NCBI RefSeq assembly: GCF_963675165.1
Contig: NC_087391.1
Coordinates: 3,894,646-3,958,645, forward strand
DNA: 64,000 nucleotides
DNA from: Halichondria panicea
Taxonomy: Eukaryota; Porifera; Demospongiae; Suberitida; Halichondriidae
Reading direction: 5' to 3'
The notes under the pieces are model-generated. The model was not told where the DNA came from and did not search any database. It saw nothing but the letters and a program-made list of their open reading frames with translations. Below are positions 22,222 through 34,296 of the stretch, piece by piece; the stretch's first letter is position 1, and each line of letters starts with the position of its first letter. The position numbers and the translations under genes were made by a program.

Positions 22222-25009
22222 ATGGTTGGTCAAAGAAGGCTCAAGCGACTGTCAATTGTCTTTGTTGTCCTCTCAGTATTGCTTTGGGCAGTAGACTATC
22301 TTGTAAACTCCAATGTGACCTGTGCCATATCACTGGACAGAGGCCTTGGAGCTCACTACTCTGACAAAGGGGTGGTACAAGATATCAGCAGTAAGATCAG
22401 CTACTTTAGAATAATTTATTTCTGATAATAATTGATTGCATGTTGTTTGTTTTACCATAATTATAGATGTTTCAACGTGGTTCTCTAAAGAAGTGACAAA
22501 GAACTTCGAGTCACTGACACAGTCAATGTGTCTGCCTGTAGAGGCTCTGTCTGGAAGCCGTGAGTCATACTCAATATCAGAAGATGAGCTGAAAAACAAG
22601 TATGACTACTTTGGAACTCTTGTTGCTCTCGGAAACCTCCGCATTACAAACTCACAGAAAAACCCGCTCAACAAAGCAATTGAACTTCTTAGTAACATCA
22701 CAAAGATAGTGAGGACAGCTGGACCAGCTTTTTCTTCCCTCTCTGGAGATATTAACCAGGATGACATCGCTTTGGAAGCACTCAAGTGAGCTATAAGCAA
22801 TTAGTATATTATGCATACAGGGGCTGGGGGTTGTATAGGACAGTGTTTGTTTTACATATGGAACTGTTTGTCAGCTTAAATGCTTGTTTACTATAGCCCC
22901 TGTGTACATTGTATACCTTGGCTCGGACGCTTAGCGTACACGAATTCCTGTTTCCATAGATGAAACTTCAAGTTGTCTCTTAGGTTGATCTGACATGCAC
23001 TTTATTGTACAGATTACTGGTGGATGGAGGAGTGAATTTGCTATCAATAGCCAACCCCCAGGTCTCCTCTCTAGTAACCACACAATTGGTGCAGCCAATG
23101 GTGCATACCATGGAAGCCTCTGGAATCCACTGGTTGGGGCTCAACGCCAAGTGTCACCACATTGCTGTTGTGGGCGGCCAGAGGGTGGGATTTATAGCAA
23201 TGTGTGCTGGTCACGGACAGTGTTTACAGTCTTCACAAACTCCGTTTGCTCCAGTAAAGTACACCTCTAAAGTAGCCACTTCCGTGGTGAACAACATAAA
23301 AGGGGTAAATAATATAGACTGCATGCATGGTTGCATTGAGAGAAATCCCCTATCATTTGTCACATTCCTAATTATACTCATGGTTCAAAAGCAATGAACA
23401 GAACCCTAGCATAACTATATGGAACTGTGTATTCATAGTATGGAGTTGAAGTGATGGTGGTGCTACTTTCCTGGGGAAGAGACAGTGGTACCTATGCAGG
23501 CGAAACAGTTCTACCTATCATCAGAAAATTGGCTCAGTTGGGAGTGAATGTGATTGTTGGATATGGACCCAACGCTGTCCAAGATCATGCCTACTTTGGA
23601 AGCACCCTTGTGATATTCTCTATGGGTAACCTATTGAGTTATGAGCCAGACACACCCTACTGCTGGAAAAAGGTTTGTAAGCTTATACCACCATATAGCA
23701 TATTATTTTCAAGGCACTACATTTTCACAGATATTACTTAACTAAACATTTCACCGATTTTATTTCAAGGATATAGATATTCAAATGACCACACCCCCAC
23801 AGTAGAGAAGTCTTTCAATACCGAAAGCAAACAATGATTCATAAATTTTCGAGGTTCAAAGTCGATCCGTGAAAACTGCGAATTCAAAATTTATTGCCTC
23901 AAAAATACCCTGCTGTACGATAATAGTATGGGCTATAAGTACTGCTAGAATAGGGCCAACTTTAAGGTATGCATTATTAGCATAGCTGGGCAGGGGGTTG
24001 CTCGTTTTTATACATTTAATTTGTGGAATGTACTGTTACAAGCCAAGTGCATAGATTAATAATTCTCTGCATTTCTGGCACAATCATGCATGCAGATCAA
24101 CATTAATTTACAGCATCGTTACTGTATTTACATGCAGGAGTCTGGGAAGTGGGTGTTTGACGATGCAAAGGAACATTGCAAAATAATTCATCCTTTAGCA
24201 CGAGAAAACCTCCTAGAGAGAGAGACACATACCAGGGTGTACAAACTGTACTTATCAAGGTATGAACCACCCAGTTTCTATACATGCAATCGATCTGTAT
24301 GATGTGTTATTCCTATGTTAGAGTGTTATTTTAATAAAAAGATTCCTCCGCCATCATTTTTATACCCGTGTATGTATAATTACAGTATAGACTCTCGTTA
24401 ATCTGGTCACCCTTGGGACAGTGCAGCTTGGCTGGAATAGTGAGGTGGACGCATTTCAGAAATAGCCGCGGCCAAAAAAACTACCCTACCTTAAATCTAA
24501 TGACTAATTTTGCGGTTCTATCTCCAGGATAAGGAATCATTGCTCTCAAGTGTAATCCAATTTTATCTGCCAAACCATACCCAAAACATATTATCCAGCC
24601 GTAACCTAGTTTGGGGCAGCCAGTATACGGAATAGCGAGCTCGAGTGGCCGCATTTCAGGGCAAGTTTTGTGCAGTAAACATCTAGCTAGCAATCTGTGA
24701 AACCAAATGGCCGGTATATCGAGCTGGCCGTACTTCAGAGAGCTGGAAGCGAGACTCTACTGTATATATAAACATGTTATGGAGCGTTTTCGTGTATATA
24801 GTTAATAATATTACGTAACACTTTTTACACTTCCATGCAGATCACAGCCAGCAATGGCTGAATACATCACTCTACCAATGAGTTTGGACAGCAACCCAAC
24901 AAGCAGTACCCACAATCTGAGAGCACCAATCACGCCTGACACAAATGAACACTGGACTACAGTGTGTGGTGCCTCTGATACAAACTGCCTATCATGCAAA
25001 CCTTTCTAA
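22222..25009 (+). CDS. CapA-like (PGA_cap family) metallophosphatase-fold membrane protein
   Basis: Six exons join in phase: 22222-22390, 22467-22785, 23013-23304, 23439-23672, 24138-24259 and 24841-25009 (about 434 aa). An in-frame ATG at 22186 would add 12 residues. Residues about 10-30 form a signal anchor (IVFVVLSVLLWAVDYLV). The body follows bacterial capsule/poly-gamma-glutamate protein CapA: LLVDGGVNLLSIANPQ (where bacteria have NNH), VVLLSWGRDSGTYAGE (hWGxEY region), LAQLGVNVIVGYGPNAVQ (bacterial GHHPHV) and STLVIFSMGNLL (SLGN). The metal-ligand His residues are replaced, so catalysis is doubtful. Four Cys in the C-terminal tail and N-glycosylation sites suggest an extracellular domain. 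Function in animals is unknown. The dead left copy is at about 13.2 kb. Confidence 0.8.
24385..24765. repeat. TIR repeat with ACTCTCGTTAAT ends in CapA intron
   Basis: Left GTATAGACTCTCGTTAAT and right GAGACTCTACTGTATATA are roughly inverted. The inner 24391-24530 is a reversed copy of sequence at about 32210-32350 (shared GGGA.AGTGCAGCTTGGC and TCTAATGACTAATTTTG). DNA-transposon derived. Confidence 0.5.
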
Positions 25010-25130
25010 ATCACTTTCACTCAGCATTAATTTGTTCATCTGATACCCATAATTATTGAATAATTGATACACGACAATAATATTTATCGATTAGAATATT
25101 TCACAATCTTATATAATACGTACAGCATGG

Positions 25131-25136
25131 AATAAA
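25131..25136 (+). other. Polyadenylation signal AATAAA for CapA gene
   Basis: Canonical AATAAA 122 bp after the CapA stop codon and just before the convergent gene's stop codon at 25248. Confidence 0.5.
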
Positions 25137-25247
25137 TATACATGTATTAGATACATGTTACATGTAGAACACATAACATAAGAGGCATGAGGAAGTGATG
25201 CGATACACAGCAGTACAGCTGCGATGATCGATGCTCTAACAAGTTGC

Positions 25248-27715
25248 TTAATTGAATCTATCGGGCTTGCCTCTCTTGGAGAGACCCAGTCGAAGTTTTG
25301 GCTTGCTCAGATTGAGTCTAGTAGTAGGGCAAAGCTCTGACACCACACCTGCACGGGGGAATGAAGTACAGTGTGAAATAATGGTTTGTTGACCAACATG
25401 CACACGTTTATATTTAATTACGCTAGTGTATAATAATACTGTGAATGTAATACAAAACCAAGAGGCACACACTAGGCAAACGAACAAGACATACCTGTGT
25501 TAACGTTGTGTCTGAAAGAGAAGCAATTTTGCCGTTTAGAATCCACCCTCATGCTTTTGTCGCCGTCATCGCTAAGATCAATCAGGCGCACAGTTTGGGT
25601 CGTCTGGGTCGTCTTGCTCTGCTGAGACTCCATTCTTTCTAGGGCAAACTCTATCACAGAAGTATTGTCCATATTCTCAATGTTGACACCATCCAAAGAG
25701 GTAGTTTTTTGCTCCAATTTATCATCCTGCTCATCTGGGTAGAGAGACGAGAACGAAGAATCCAGGGGTAGCACATTGGGAACGACTTGATATTCCAACA
25801 CGGGGCTGAGACTTGTCTGCTGAGGGCTCGGTGTCATGTCATACGTTCGTACTGGAGAAGAATGGTCAGGTAGGTTGCCAATAATTACAATGGCTGCTGT
25901 TTCGTCTTTCTCCTCATCATCGCTGTCATCAGAGTCCAGGTCGTCCTGCTGGGCACATCGTGGTAGGTTGGGGATGAGGGCGTGTTCTCGGGCACACTCG
26001 ATGGGGAGAGCTGCCTCTACCGTGTCCAGGCCATCATCAACCCACTCATTGGGCTCTTGAGGGTAGGGTACAGGCAAGGCAGGCTCAATCATCATTGGAA
26101 GAGTTGAGATGTCGTTCATGTGGATAGCTTCACATTGCGTCACTTCATTGTTTTTGTCAATAACATCCATTCGAACAATGGGTAGGCCTGGTTGAAATTC
26201 ACTCAATGGTACTGAGAGAGGAATAACACTATCTTCTACAGGCTCAGTTATCTCCATTTTTTGCCTTTTAGCTAAAGGCTCTTCACACTGTTCAACTTGA
26301 TCTGATTTCTTACGGCTTTCATCTGTGTTTGGACCACAATCTGCCGTTTCATTCATAGGGGGTGATGATTCAACACATTGTTCTTGGTCAATACTTCCTG
26401 AATTGCTATTGTTCTGGGCAATATCTTCATTGTACTGTAGAGAAGGTATATGTATCTCAAGTTCACTGTCTGAATCCTCTAGCAGTTGTTCTTTTTCAGC
26501 CACAAAGTCGACAAACGGATTCTGAAAACAGCTCTGTGATACGGTTGGCAGATTAAGTTGCGAGGTGCAGCCGAACAACGGCTTTGATTTATGTTCGGTT
26601 ACTGGAGTTGCAAGCATCTCAACTGGTTCAGGGTTGCTAGGAAGGTCGTTTGTCTCCTGCTTAGAGAGAGACACGATGCTAGTAGCCAAAGCATTGATAA
26701 TTTCCTCTCCAAATCCAGTACCATCATCAGGTGGTTTTAGCGTGTTCTGTACGTCGATGTCGGGTATATTCGAGCACGAGGGAGAGTCTGGTATTACACA
26801 CACTTCAGAGCAGCCTCCACTCTGTGCTGCATCAAGTTCAGGAGTCACCATCAATGGGTTAGGTACAGCCTCATCGGTAGATACTGTCACTGGTGGCACA
26901 GGAGGTAAGCAGAGTTGTTGCACTTTATAAGGTTCATCCGGTAAGACGGTAATTTCTGGAGGATGAGAGAGTAAGCTCATTGGAGGGTAGCTGTTTCCAG
27001 GAACATTGCCCTGTGCTAGACACCTTGCAAACATGGAGTCACTCAGTATGATCAAGGGTCGATCAGTCAGCAGTAGAGAAGATGGAATGCTGCGGCTTTG
27101 TGCAATAACAGAAGTCCAAGGGCTGACAGTTGTAACTGATGGTGTAGATCTTGTAGCACACTTTGTATCTTCACAGGAAGGTTCCGCTGATTGCTTGTTC
27201 TCTACAAGGATGTAAAGGAGGTAGCTAAATAAGCAACACAACATGAATATCTACAATGCTAGGTCTACATTGCATCACTGAGCTTTATATTTACTAATAC
27301 GGTATATATCCCAGCCGTATCTATCGTCCATTGCTGCCAAGTATGTACGAGGCGATAGCTTGGCTCGGACAACTGGTGAATTAGGCTAACACCCATATTA
27401 AATGTACGGCAATGTAATTAATAAACCATGTAGTTAAATACATTCGAGACAGTACAAGAGATAGTAATGTTAAAATAATTAGTACAGTAAACACATGTGT
27501 ACAAAACTGCTTGCTTCAGGTGTGTAATTCTATTTCATATTTTTCACATGCACAACGTCTAAAACTCACCCATTTTTCTCAACCTCAACCTCACACTGCA
27601 GGCAGGTACTTGGTTTTATAGTATTCTCCACTAGTACTAGCATATACTGCGTACTGATAATGACAGAGAGAAAATCTCTATGAGAAAACTCCAGCTGCAT
27701 GCTATTAGTACTCAT
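25248..27715 (-). CDS. Acidic, disordered protein with C-terminal RAD51AP1-like motif and SUMO-binding motifs
   Basis: Three exons: 27715-27570, 27224-25495 and 25348-25248, about 658 aa. The N-terminal 70 residues are folded-looking (LEFSHRDFLSVIISTQYMLV, then NGYLLYILVENK). Phase agreement places the junction between them at GG|C. The long middle is rich in Pro, Ser, Asp and Glu and low in complexity, with several hydrophobic-acidic stretches resembling SUMO-interacting motifs (LIILSDS, AAIVIIGN, VRLIDLSDDGD). The last exon ends KPKLRLGLSKRGKP, which resembles the RAD51-interaction motif of RAD51AP1 (LRVGLSRxxRxKPLHP). I infer a nuclear homologous-recombination or genome-maintenance cofactor, not a named orthologue. 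The start is taken at MSTNSM; an upstream in-frame ATG exists 36 bp earlier. It shares an 80-bp divergent promoter with NAA40. Confidence 0.7.
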
Positions 27716-27795
27716 TTTCACTTTTCGTAGTAACGACCCGTTTAGGAGCACCCACGTGGCAGCAAACCTCTCTGAGGAACTAACTGATGATCAAC
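27716..27795. promoter_or_regulatory. 80-bp divergent promoter
   Basis: The start codons of the RAD51AP1-like gene (27715, minus) and NAA40 (27796, plus) are only 80 bp apart. Both transcripts must start within or near this span, so it is a bidirectional promoter. There is no clear TATA box. Confidence 0.6.
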
Positions 27796-28639
27796 ATGCC
27801 ACCTAAAGTAAGCTACTTGCATGTACTTGTACTAAATTGCATTGTACACATAGTCCATTGAAGGTAAATCAGGCATTGCTGTAATGAATTGCACAAAAAT
27901 CTGTCTCTACAATACATGCAAGCTTTTTTTTTTAATTGCTGCAAGCTATCTATACTGATCTGATAATCCCACTAGAAAAAATCTGGATCTGCAAAGAGCA
28001 AAGAAAAAAAGCTCAAATGGAAGCAAGTAAATGATTGCACACCTAACGTTGCATTGCACTCACCCTATGCTTTAATCAGGAGCAAGCCGAGGTAGCTGCG
28101 TCCCTCTCTAGAGTGAAGGTGGCCTATGATGTGAGTCGATCAGTGTTGTTCACTGTGTACGTGTGTGGGTGTATTATACTGTACTGTTCGTTATGTGTGT
28201 GGGTGTATTATACTGTACTGTTCGTTTCTTAGGAGGTGAACGAGTATATGGAGAGTCTACCTGCTTTCCAGAAATACTCTAGAAATGAGTAAGCATTTAA
28301 TGTTATGGTTTCTACAAGTTGATTCTGATCTGTTTTAGAATTTAGTACACATAACGTTAATTGTTGTCAACTGTAATTTTTGATACGTCTATGTGCTAAT
28401 GATTTCACACCACGTAGACTTGATGTGGCCGTCTCTCTTTACCGAATGGCAGACCTGACAAAGGACGACGTCAAGTGGGCCTTTGACCTGATGAAGGAGT
28501 GTGTGGAGGAGCTGTATGTTCTCATCACTCCTTTGTTGAGCACTGATTTACCCTTGTTCCTTATGTGCAGGTACGTCAGTGGTGGGTGGGGCTGGAACGA
28601 CAGGAAGAAGTGGGACGAGTTAACACACGACTCTGCATG
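27796..28639 (+). CDS. NAA40: NAA40 (NatD), exons 1-6
   Basis: N-alpha-acetyltransferase that modifies the N-terminal serine of histones H4 and H2A. Exons: 27796-27807, 27976-28026, 28080-28130, 28233-28288, 28418-28513 and 28571-28639, all in phase. The product starts MPPKKKSGSAKSKEKKLKWK, like the basic start of vertebrate NAA40. It continues LPAFQKYSRNELDVAV, VKWAFDLMKECVEELYV, then GGWGWNDRKKWDELTHDSA, equivalent to the human WGWKDREKREEMTDDRA block. The exon 6 donor (GCATG|GTGAGT) leaves phase 2, which fits the acceptor at 51774. The joined codon becomes Cys where the human protein has Trp. An in-frame ATG alternative is not needed. Confidence 0.92.
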
Positions 28640-29693
28640 GTGAGTGAATCAATTATTACTGAGATTCAACCATATAAACTAACAACTCAAATGGTGGATA
28701 TTTAACCACTGCTATAATGTGTCTACTTAATATATGCTTTTTATCTGTTTTACCTGCTCACAATGTGCCCAGAAAGCAGGTACAGAACTTATATAATACC
28801 CCTCTTCTCCCCCGGTATAGCTCAGCTAAAGCACAATAACTTGTACAGTAGCTCAACTAGGGCTCATTAATGTACAAGTGCTGAGCTTTTATTATAATCC
28901 TTTCCCGTTCAGCCGGCCGCACACAGTCTGGAACAGTTCCATCACTTTAGTTTGCTAGTTTGCATCTGAGCCCAACCCACCAAATTAGCTTGATGTTATC
29001 TCCGCCCCCAATGAAGTGGCTTGTAGAGATGGGCGTGGGTCAATGGCTGTGCACAAACTAACCATCGATTTTATGCCTTGCTGCTGCCTCGATGGAAGTA
29101 TGTGTGGCCTTTAAAAGCTGCACTCTGGTCAACTAAGCTGCTTAGCAAGCATGTAGCTATTGTAGAGCTTGTGTCCACTTGTGAAGTGCCTGTGTACACA
29201 AATGGCTTGCTGCTTCCTCTTCGAAAATATTCTATGGCTACCAAGATGGTCCAGAGGTTCTACCAATGGATACTACTCAGTCCTACATGCTGTATAGCTT
29301 GTTTTAAACCTTTTTTTTTTTTTTTAAGTGTCCTAATTGAACAGCTCAGCAGAACATCAAAGGATAATCGCATTCATGATACTATCCAATCTGCCACAGA
29401 ATCCAATATCATGCAACATTCACAAGTTGATAGCACGCTCCCTCCCAGATTGTTGTTGTAAAATTTACAACATTTTGAACGGTAAAGGGATACAGCTACT
29501 TACTATTACTACCATGTCCATGTTAAAAAAAGATCTTGTAGTGATTCAGAGTAATGGCCTGTGTACATAATTATGCTCTGGTCATATGTAGCCTAGACTA
29601 TAATATCATTGCCGGTTATAGTGAGAACGTAATTATTAGTGATTGATCGTTATGATGACTAAAAAAATGCTGAAAATTAACTAGCTAGAGCTA

Positions 29694-30462
29694 CTAATCC
29701 TGCACTGTCATATTAATTTCATAGTCTACACATTCTATAGAGTTGCTACAGTACGACTCTGAAAGTCTTCCTGGTCTTATCAGTATCCTGGGAGAGTGCA
29801 TCATTAAGTCATGCCGCCCCGGGTCCTCATCATAGATGATAATTGTGATGTACCTCCACCCGCTACAGCTCTCCCCAAAATTCAACTCTTTGTTCCAGAC
29901 GGGAAATTTTGTCCCTGATATCACTTTAGTGCACTGTCTGTATCGAGTGTTCAATCTATTTACAGCCTCCACACAAGCGTACGGGTCTGGCTCGTTCCAC
30001 CAGCCGTCACTGTCTGGGAGGTGTTTGGCCTGAACAATCTTCACCTTTAGTATTCCCTTGTAACTTTCTTCACGCTTTTGACGAACCTACAATGTACATA
30101 AATGATTATTGCAGTTAGTGGGTAGTAATCATCGTTTGGTTTGTTTGCAACACATTTATTTTATAGAAATTACAATTTCCTAAGCCTTAACACATATCAT
30201 TGGATAATTATAGTGCATGCTTTGTTGTTATACCTTGTGTGAAGTAACTAACCTCTTGATGATCCACAATGTCTATGATATCAATTGTGGACAAGTCTTC
30301 GTTCATGGCTCTACTACTCCTGTCGTTGGATTCTCTTTGCTCTCGGCTCTCCTCACTTGTTGCAATAATGTTTAGTTGATTCTGTAGCTCTCTGTTACGA
30401 GCAATGGCTGAATTAGCTAATGGGGCAGCTAGTAGTAGCCACAAAGTCATTGTTAAAAGCAT
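29694..30462 (-). CDS. Secreted C2-domain protein lacking astacin and EGF domains
   Basis: Two exons: 30462-30253 and 30086-29694, about 200 aa. Signal peptide MLLTMTLWLLLAAPLANS. A short acidic propeptide-like stretch ends at a dibasic VRQKR site just after the intron, as in the astacin paralogues (VREKR). A C2 domain follows at once: YKGILKVKIVQAKHLPDSDG, WWNEPDPYACVEAVN, then WRYITIIIYDEDPG. It ends ECVDYEINMTVQD without EGF. Relative to the astacin genes, the whole protease domain is missing between KR and YKG. The C2 loops keep DSDGWW..DPD and YDED acids, so Ca2+ binding is plausible. It is nested in the NAA40 intron. Confidence 0.85.
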
Positions 30463-30517
30463 CTTATACTGAATATATGTAGTCTTACACTTACATTTAC
30501 CTTTTTAGCACATGCCA

Positions 30518-30525
30518 TTTATATA
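30518..30525 (-). promoter_or_regulatory. TATA box, C2-only gene
   Basis: TATATAAA on the minus strand, 56 bp upstream of the ATG. The spacing is the same as in the two astacin genes. Confidence 0.55.
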
Positions 30526-31245
30526 CCCAATAACAACTGTTGTTAAGGCTTCAGTGATAAACAACTTGCTACTGTGTACGTGTATGTGCATTTGAATCTA
30601 AACACCAGCTGTATACAAGCAAATACGTATGGTTTGTACGGCTCAACTTAATTCTATTCAGGCTTGCATATTATGGTCGTAGTGGTTGGTAATGCCATTC
30701 ATAGCTAATGCACATTGCATGTACATGTAACCCAACACTAACTAGCACGTGGTGCTGTTGAAATGTGTGGGCTTCTTAGAATCTTGTGTACATGTAAATA
30801 GACACTGGTGCAATAAAATATTGCCTCCATTGTAACTGAGCCTGACACTCTGAGGATTGTTTTTTGCATAGCAGAAAATGTAGCCCTTCAGTATACTGGT
30901 AATAATTATAACTGTATATAATGCAGCATTAATTTGCATGTAGGTAATGTCATCAATTCAGTAGACGCACAGTACTGTTTAGCAGACTTACGTTTACCGT
31001 TTATACTTGATCAGAGGTCGCTCTTGTATAAAGGCTGCATATTCAAATAGTAGCCTTTGAGGCTATGTCTCTACACGTGGCAGCTATATTGATACTGGAG
31101 CTAGCTAGGTACCAACTTGTTAGTGCTTTTTACACTTTTTATTTTTGTAGCAGAGATCAAGTTTGGTGCAGGTGAAAAGAACTTTTGATGACAAACTAAA
31201 GGTTGTTATGCCTTGGTGCGCGTGCGCAAGCGAGATATACGGTAG

Positions 31246-31442
31246 CAGGGTGTCATACAGGATTTTGAAGTAGAGGGGGGAAATAAGAAAAGTAACCAGA
31301 AAATTTTGCTAAAAAAAGGTCAACTGTTATTTCATAGTATGTAAAATTGCCAGCTATGGACCCTCAGTCAGCAAAAAAGGGGGGGAAATTGGAGATAGGG
31401 GGGGGATATCCCCCCTTTTCCCCCCCCCTGTATGACACCCTG
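31246..31442. mobile_element. CAGGGTGTCATACAGG element, copy 1
   Basis: Ends CAGGGTGTCATACAGG are inverted. It is flanked by a short direct repeat GGTAG (31241-31245 and 31443-31447). G-runs and C-runs near the right end form a strong hairpin. The same element, reversed, is at 35609-35791. Confidence 0.75.
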
Positions 31443-31941
31443 GGTAGTGTGTCTGTGTAGACTGCTACATATACAGCTGCTCAATCAATGAAATAAAAGT
31501 ATAGGCTTCTAGTCATGTTTTCTTTTAATTCGTGGACTTTGCAAAATAATGCTTCGTTCTCGAGTTATTCCTACTTGGAATGCCAATGCAGCCTTTTCAG
31601 AAGAGTGCGTAGCAAAACTTGTTCACCGAGTGTTGCTACTCTACTTAGTAGTTAGCTCTGCACTAGAATGCTAGCTGAAGAGAGCTGCAAGGCTCTGCTG
31701 ATGCAGCCATTAATTTTAGATTTGAATCGATCGTTTTTAACCATCATGGTCGATCATTACCCACTCTTCTGGATTCTGCCTGCCTGCAGCAAAATTAATG
31801 CAAAAATATTCTTCATGATAATTATAATGTGTGTATAAAAGCTATTAGTAGTTTTATGTTATGTAGCTTTGGCACCTCCACCGAGGCATCAGCACCCGCG
31901 GTGCTTCCATAATTGAATTAGCTGGGGTGTTGGTATATATA

Positions 31942-32033
31942 CAGTAGAACCTCGATATCCAAACACCTTGGTTCCAGAGGCAGTCCGGATAATCGCCATT
32001 TTTTTGCCATGTCGGATAATCGAGGTTCTACTG
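31942..32033. mobile_element. 92-bp pogo/Tc1-like MITE
   Basis: Ends CAGTAGAACCTCGAT and inverted CAGTAGAACCTCGATTATCC, flanked by TA on both sides. This is the classic end structure of pogo-type elements. No coding. Confidence 0.75.
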
Positions 32034-32465
32034 TAGGCCTAAAAAACGCCTGTCTCGAACAGTGGCCTCTCTCGAATTGTAGCTTCCTCTGCAAGCAAAA
32101 TGAAACATTTGAAACATTATTTCATATATACAGTACTTGAACAATCAAATTTGCCCATTTTAAAAACTTTGCCAGCGAGCAGAATGACTCATTATCCTTT
32201 ATTATCTCTAGACAAGAACCACAAAATTAGTCATTAGATTCGAGGTAAGGTCGTTTTTAAGACGCGGCTATTTTCTGAAATACAGCCACCTCGCTATTCC
32301 GGCCAAGCTGCACTATCCCAAGCGTGGCCGAATTAACAAGAGTCTATAATTTGAAGTTCGGTAGGCTTTTATGAGCAATGGGTCTATACACTTGCTGCTA
32401 AGTAATGTAGCTTGTTATAATTATAGCACTAAGTCATATACCCCCCGAGTATGAAACCTCAATTA

Positions 32466-32509
32466 ATTATGCCTCGAGGCGTAGCCGTACGAGGGATACG
32501 GTAAAGCTG

Positions 32510-32569
<60 letters not shown>

Positions 32570-32830
32570 TGTTCCAGCTGTATAACTGCTTAACGGTTGC
32601 AATGCGACGAAAACTAACAGCATCTATAGGCTTCTAGCCACGATTTTGATTCGTGGGTTTGCAAACTAAAGCTTCTTTCCTGAGTTATGGTTAGTTTGAC
32701 TCACATGCATAGTGAAGGCTGTTGCAGTCTCTTAAAAATATTTCATAGCATCATCTGTTTGCATCATCTGTTCGCACAAACTTTCTATTCAGCTTATGAG
32801 TTAGCCTTGCACTAAAGCGCTAGCTGTTTG
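32466..32830 (+). repeat. Dispersed repeat 'ATTACGCCTCGAGGCGTAGCC' family with (GT)n
   Basis: Starts TATGCCTCGAGGCGTAGCCG and runs through GGGATACGGTAAAGCTGACTG, a (GT)n tract (32511-32568) and GCTTCTAGCCACG..TTTGATTCGTGG. Copies at 36945, 41735 (partial), 43474 and 49500. Possibly SINE-like. Confidence 0.7.
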
Positions 32831-32892
32831 TTAGCTACAAGAGTCAGAAAAAACTACAAAGCAGCATGCACGTACACTGCTAACCTTCTATG

Positions 32893-33420
32893 GTTAATTA
32901 CATGTATTGCGCAAGCACATGCGTAGAATTTCTAATTGTAGCCCACCTACCTTAGACATACATGGTCATGTCAAACCACACAGTTTACATTACTACAAGT
33001 GTTTGTGACGTAGTGAGACAACACTGAATTTATATGGTGTGTATAGTAGTTGCTCACTCCCCTTCATGTACTCCTGATATAACCCACATTATTATTGAAA
33101 TGAAAGCTTTCGTTAATGTAAAATAACTATTATAAGCAACGTTTTTTGAAAGCTATTATCGCTTACCAGCACTGCTATATAGTTGGTGCGTTCCAAAAGC
33201 CTTTGGCTCAAAAAATCAAAGGTCAAAACATTCATACCCTCGCTTACAACTTGCACCTCGAGTGGTACATTTTAGAACTCAATACTATGGCTACAGTTTC
33301 CACTGCTTACAGTTATAAAACACTACTAGTGGGTACAGTTAAGAACCAGAGGAGGGAGGACACAATTAACCATAGGCACTATGTGGTGGGCGTGGAGTTA
33401 TTAAGAAAGAAAAAATGAAA
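32893..33420. repeat. Astacin-cluster segmental repeat, copy 1
   Basis: Shares long near-identical stretches with 36230-36720 and with 40995-41260, 41450-41610 and 43069-43205 (e.g. TGCGCAAGCACATGCGTAGA and GTTTGTGACGTAGTGAGACA). It marks the boundary of the units that carry each gene. Confidence 0.8.
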
Positions 33421-34296
33421 CGTTAAAAGCACTGAATCAACTGGACATTCTTGCATCTAATGGCAATGAAGAAAAGCAATATTTGGCAGTGGGAGTAACC
33501 ATCAGAATTTATCTCTGAGGACGAGGGCAAAGCCCCGAGGCCAAGGATGGTTTACGTTTGCCATAAATTCGAATGTTGTGGACAATAAGTGTTATATACC
33601 CACTTGAATGAAAAGTTGCTTGCTACCTAAGCTACCTCACCTTGGATACAACTAGCAAACAGTCTCAAAAACTATTGAAAACGAACAAAAAGCTTGAGCG
33701 TATAGCTTGTAGCCAGTCCTAAGCTTCTAGCTCCACGCACTAACTTGTCAATGTCCAAGCAGTGAGTCACACCCTTCCTCCAGCCTTCCTGGGTGTTTTG
33801 CGAGCCCCACCCATCTGTCCTGCCCTTGTCAACAAGTCAAGGCAAGGGAGTTTATGAAGAATGCAGGAGTTTATGGTAGTTAAACCCCACCCAGTTGCTA
33901 TGATACAGACCCCAAGTGGGGTATATTATACTGTTATGTCTTCATCATTTAGTGTAGTTGGACAAATCGCATGTTATAGGGTTGTTATGTATTACCCCTA
34001 GGCCAAGCTTTGTATAAGTAGGCAAAATGTCTCAGTATATATAGCTAGCAGTTCAATGACCGTTTCTGTCTCTTTGTCACAACAGAGAAACTCTCTTTGG
34101 CAGGAAGTCAAAAGCAAGCTGAACTGTTTGAGATATACTGTTCATATCATTAATTTCAAAACATTTATATGTTTGCTGCATGTTAATACGTAAGTATAGT
34201 TTTGTATAATTATATAGGTGTATATATTAACTATACTTCGTAATGGTCACAATTATTGTGCCTTTGAATAGTTAATTGTCTTGACCGTTAGAGAAT

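Larger units (their letters stand above)
30463..34296. other. Repeat-rich spacer within NAA40 intron
   Basis: No gene seen. It holds a CAGGGTGTCATACAGG element (31246-31442), a pogo-like MITE (31942-32033), a transposon repeat shared with the CapA intron (about 32110-32350), a 58-bp (GT)n run inside a dispersed repeat (32466-32830), and the first copy of the astacin-cluster segmental repeat (32893-33420). Confidence 0.55.

Noticed and set aside
26565..26930. 121-codon plus-strand frame
   Set aside because: Antisense shadow of the large exon of the RAD51AP1-like gene.
32511..32568. (GT)n tract and other short periodic runs as a CRISPR array
   Set aside because: They are simple microsatellites or tandem repeats without spacers, in an animal genome.
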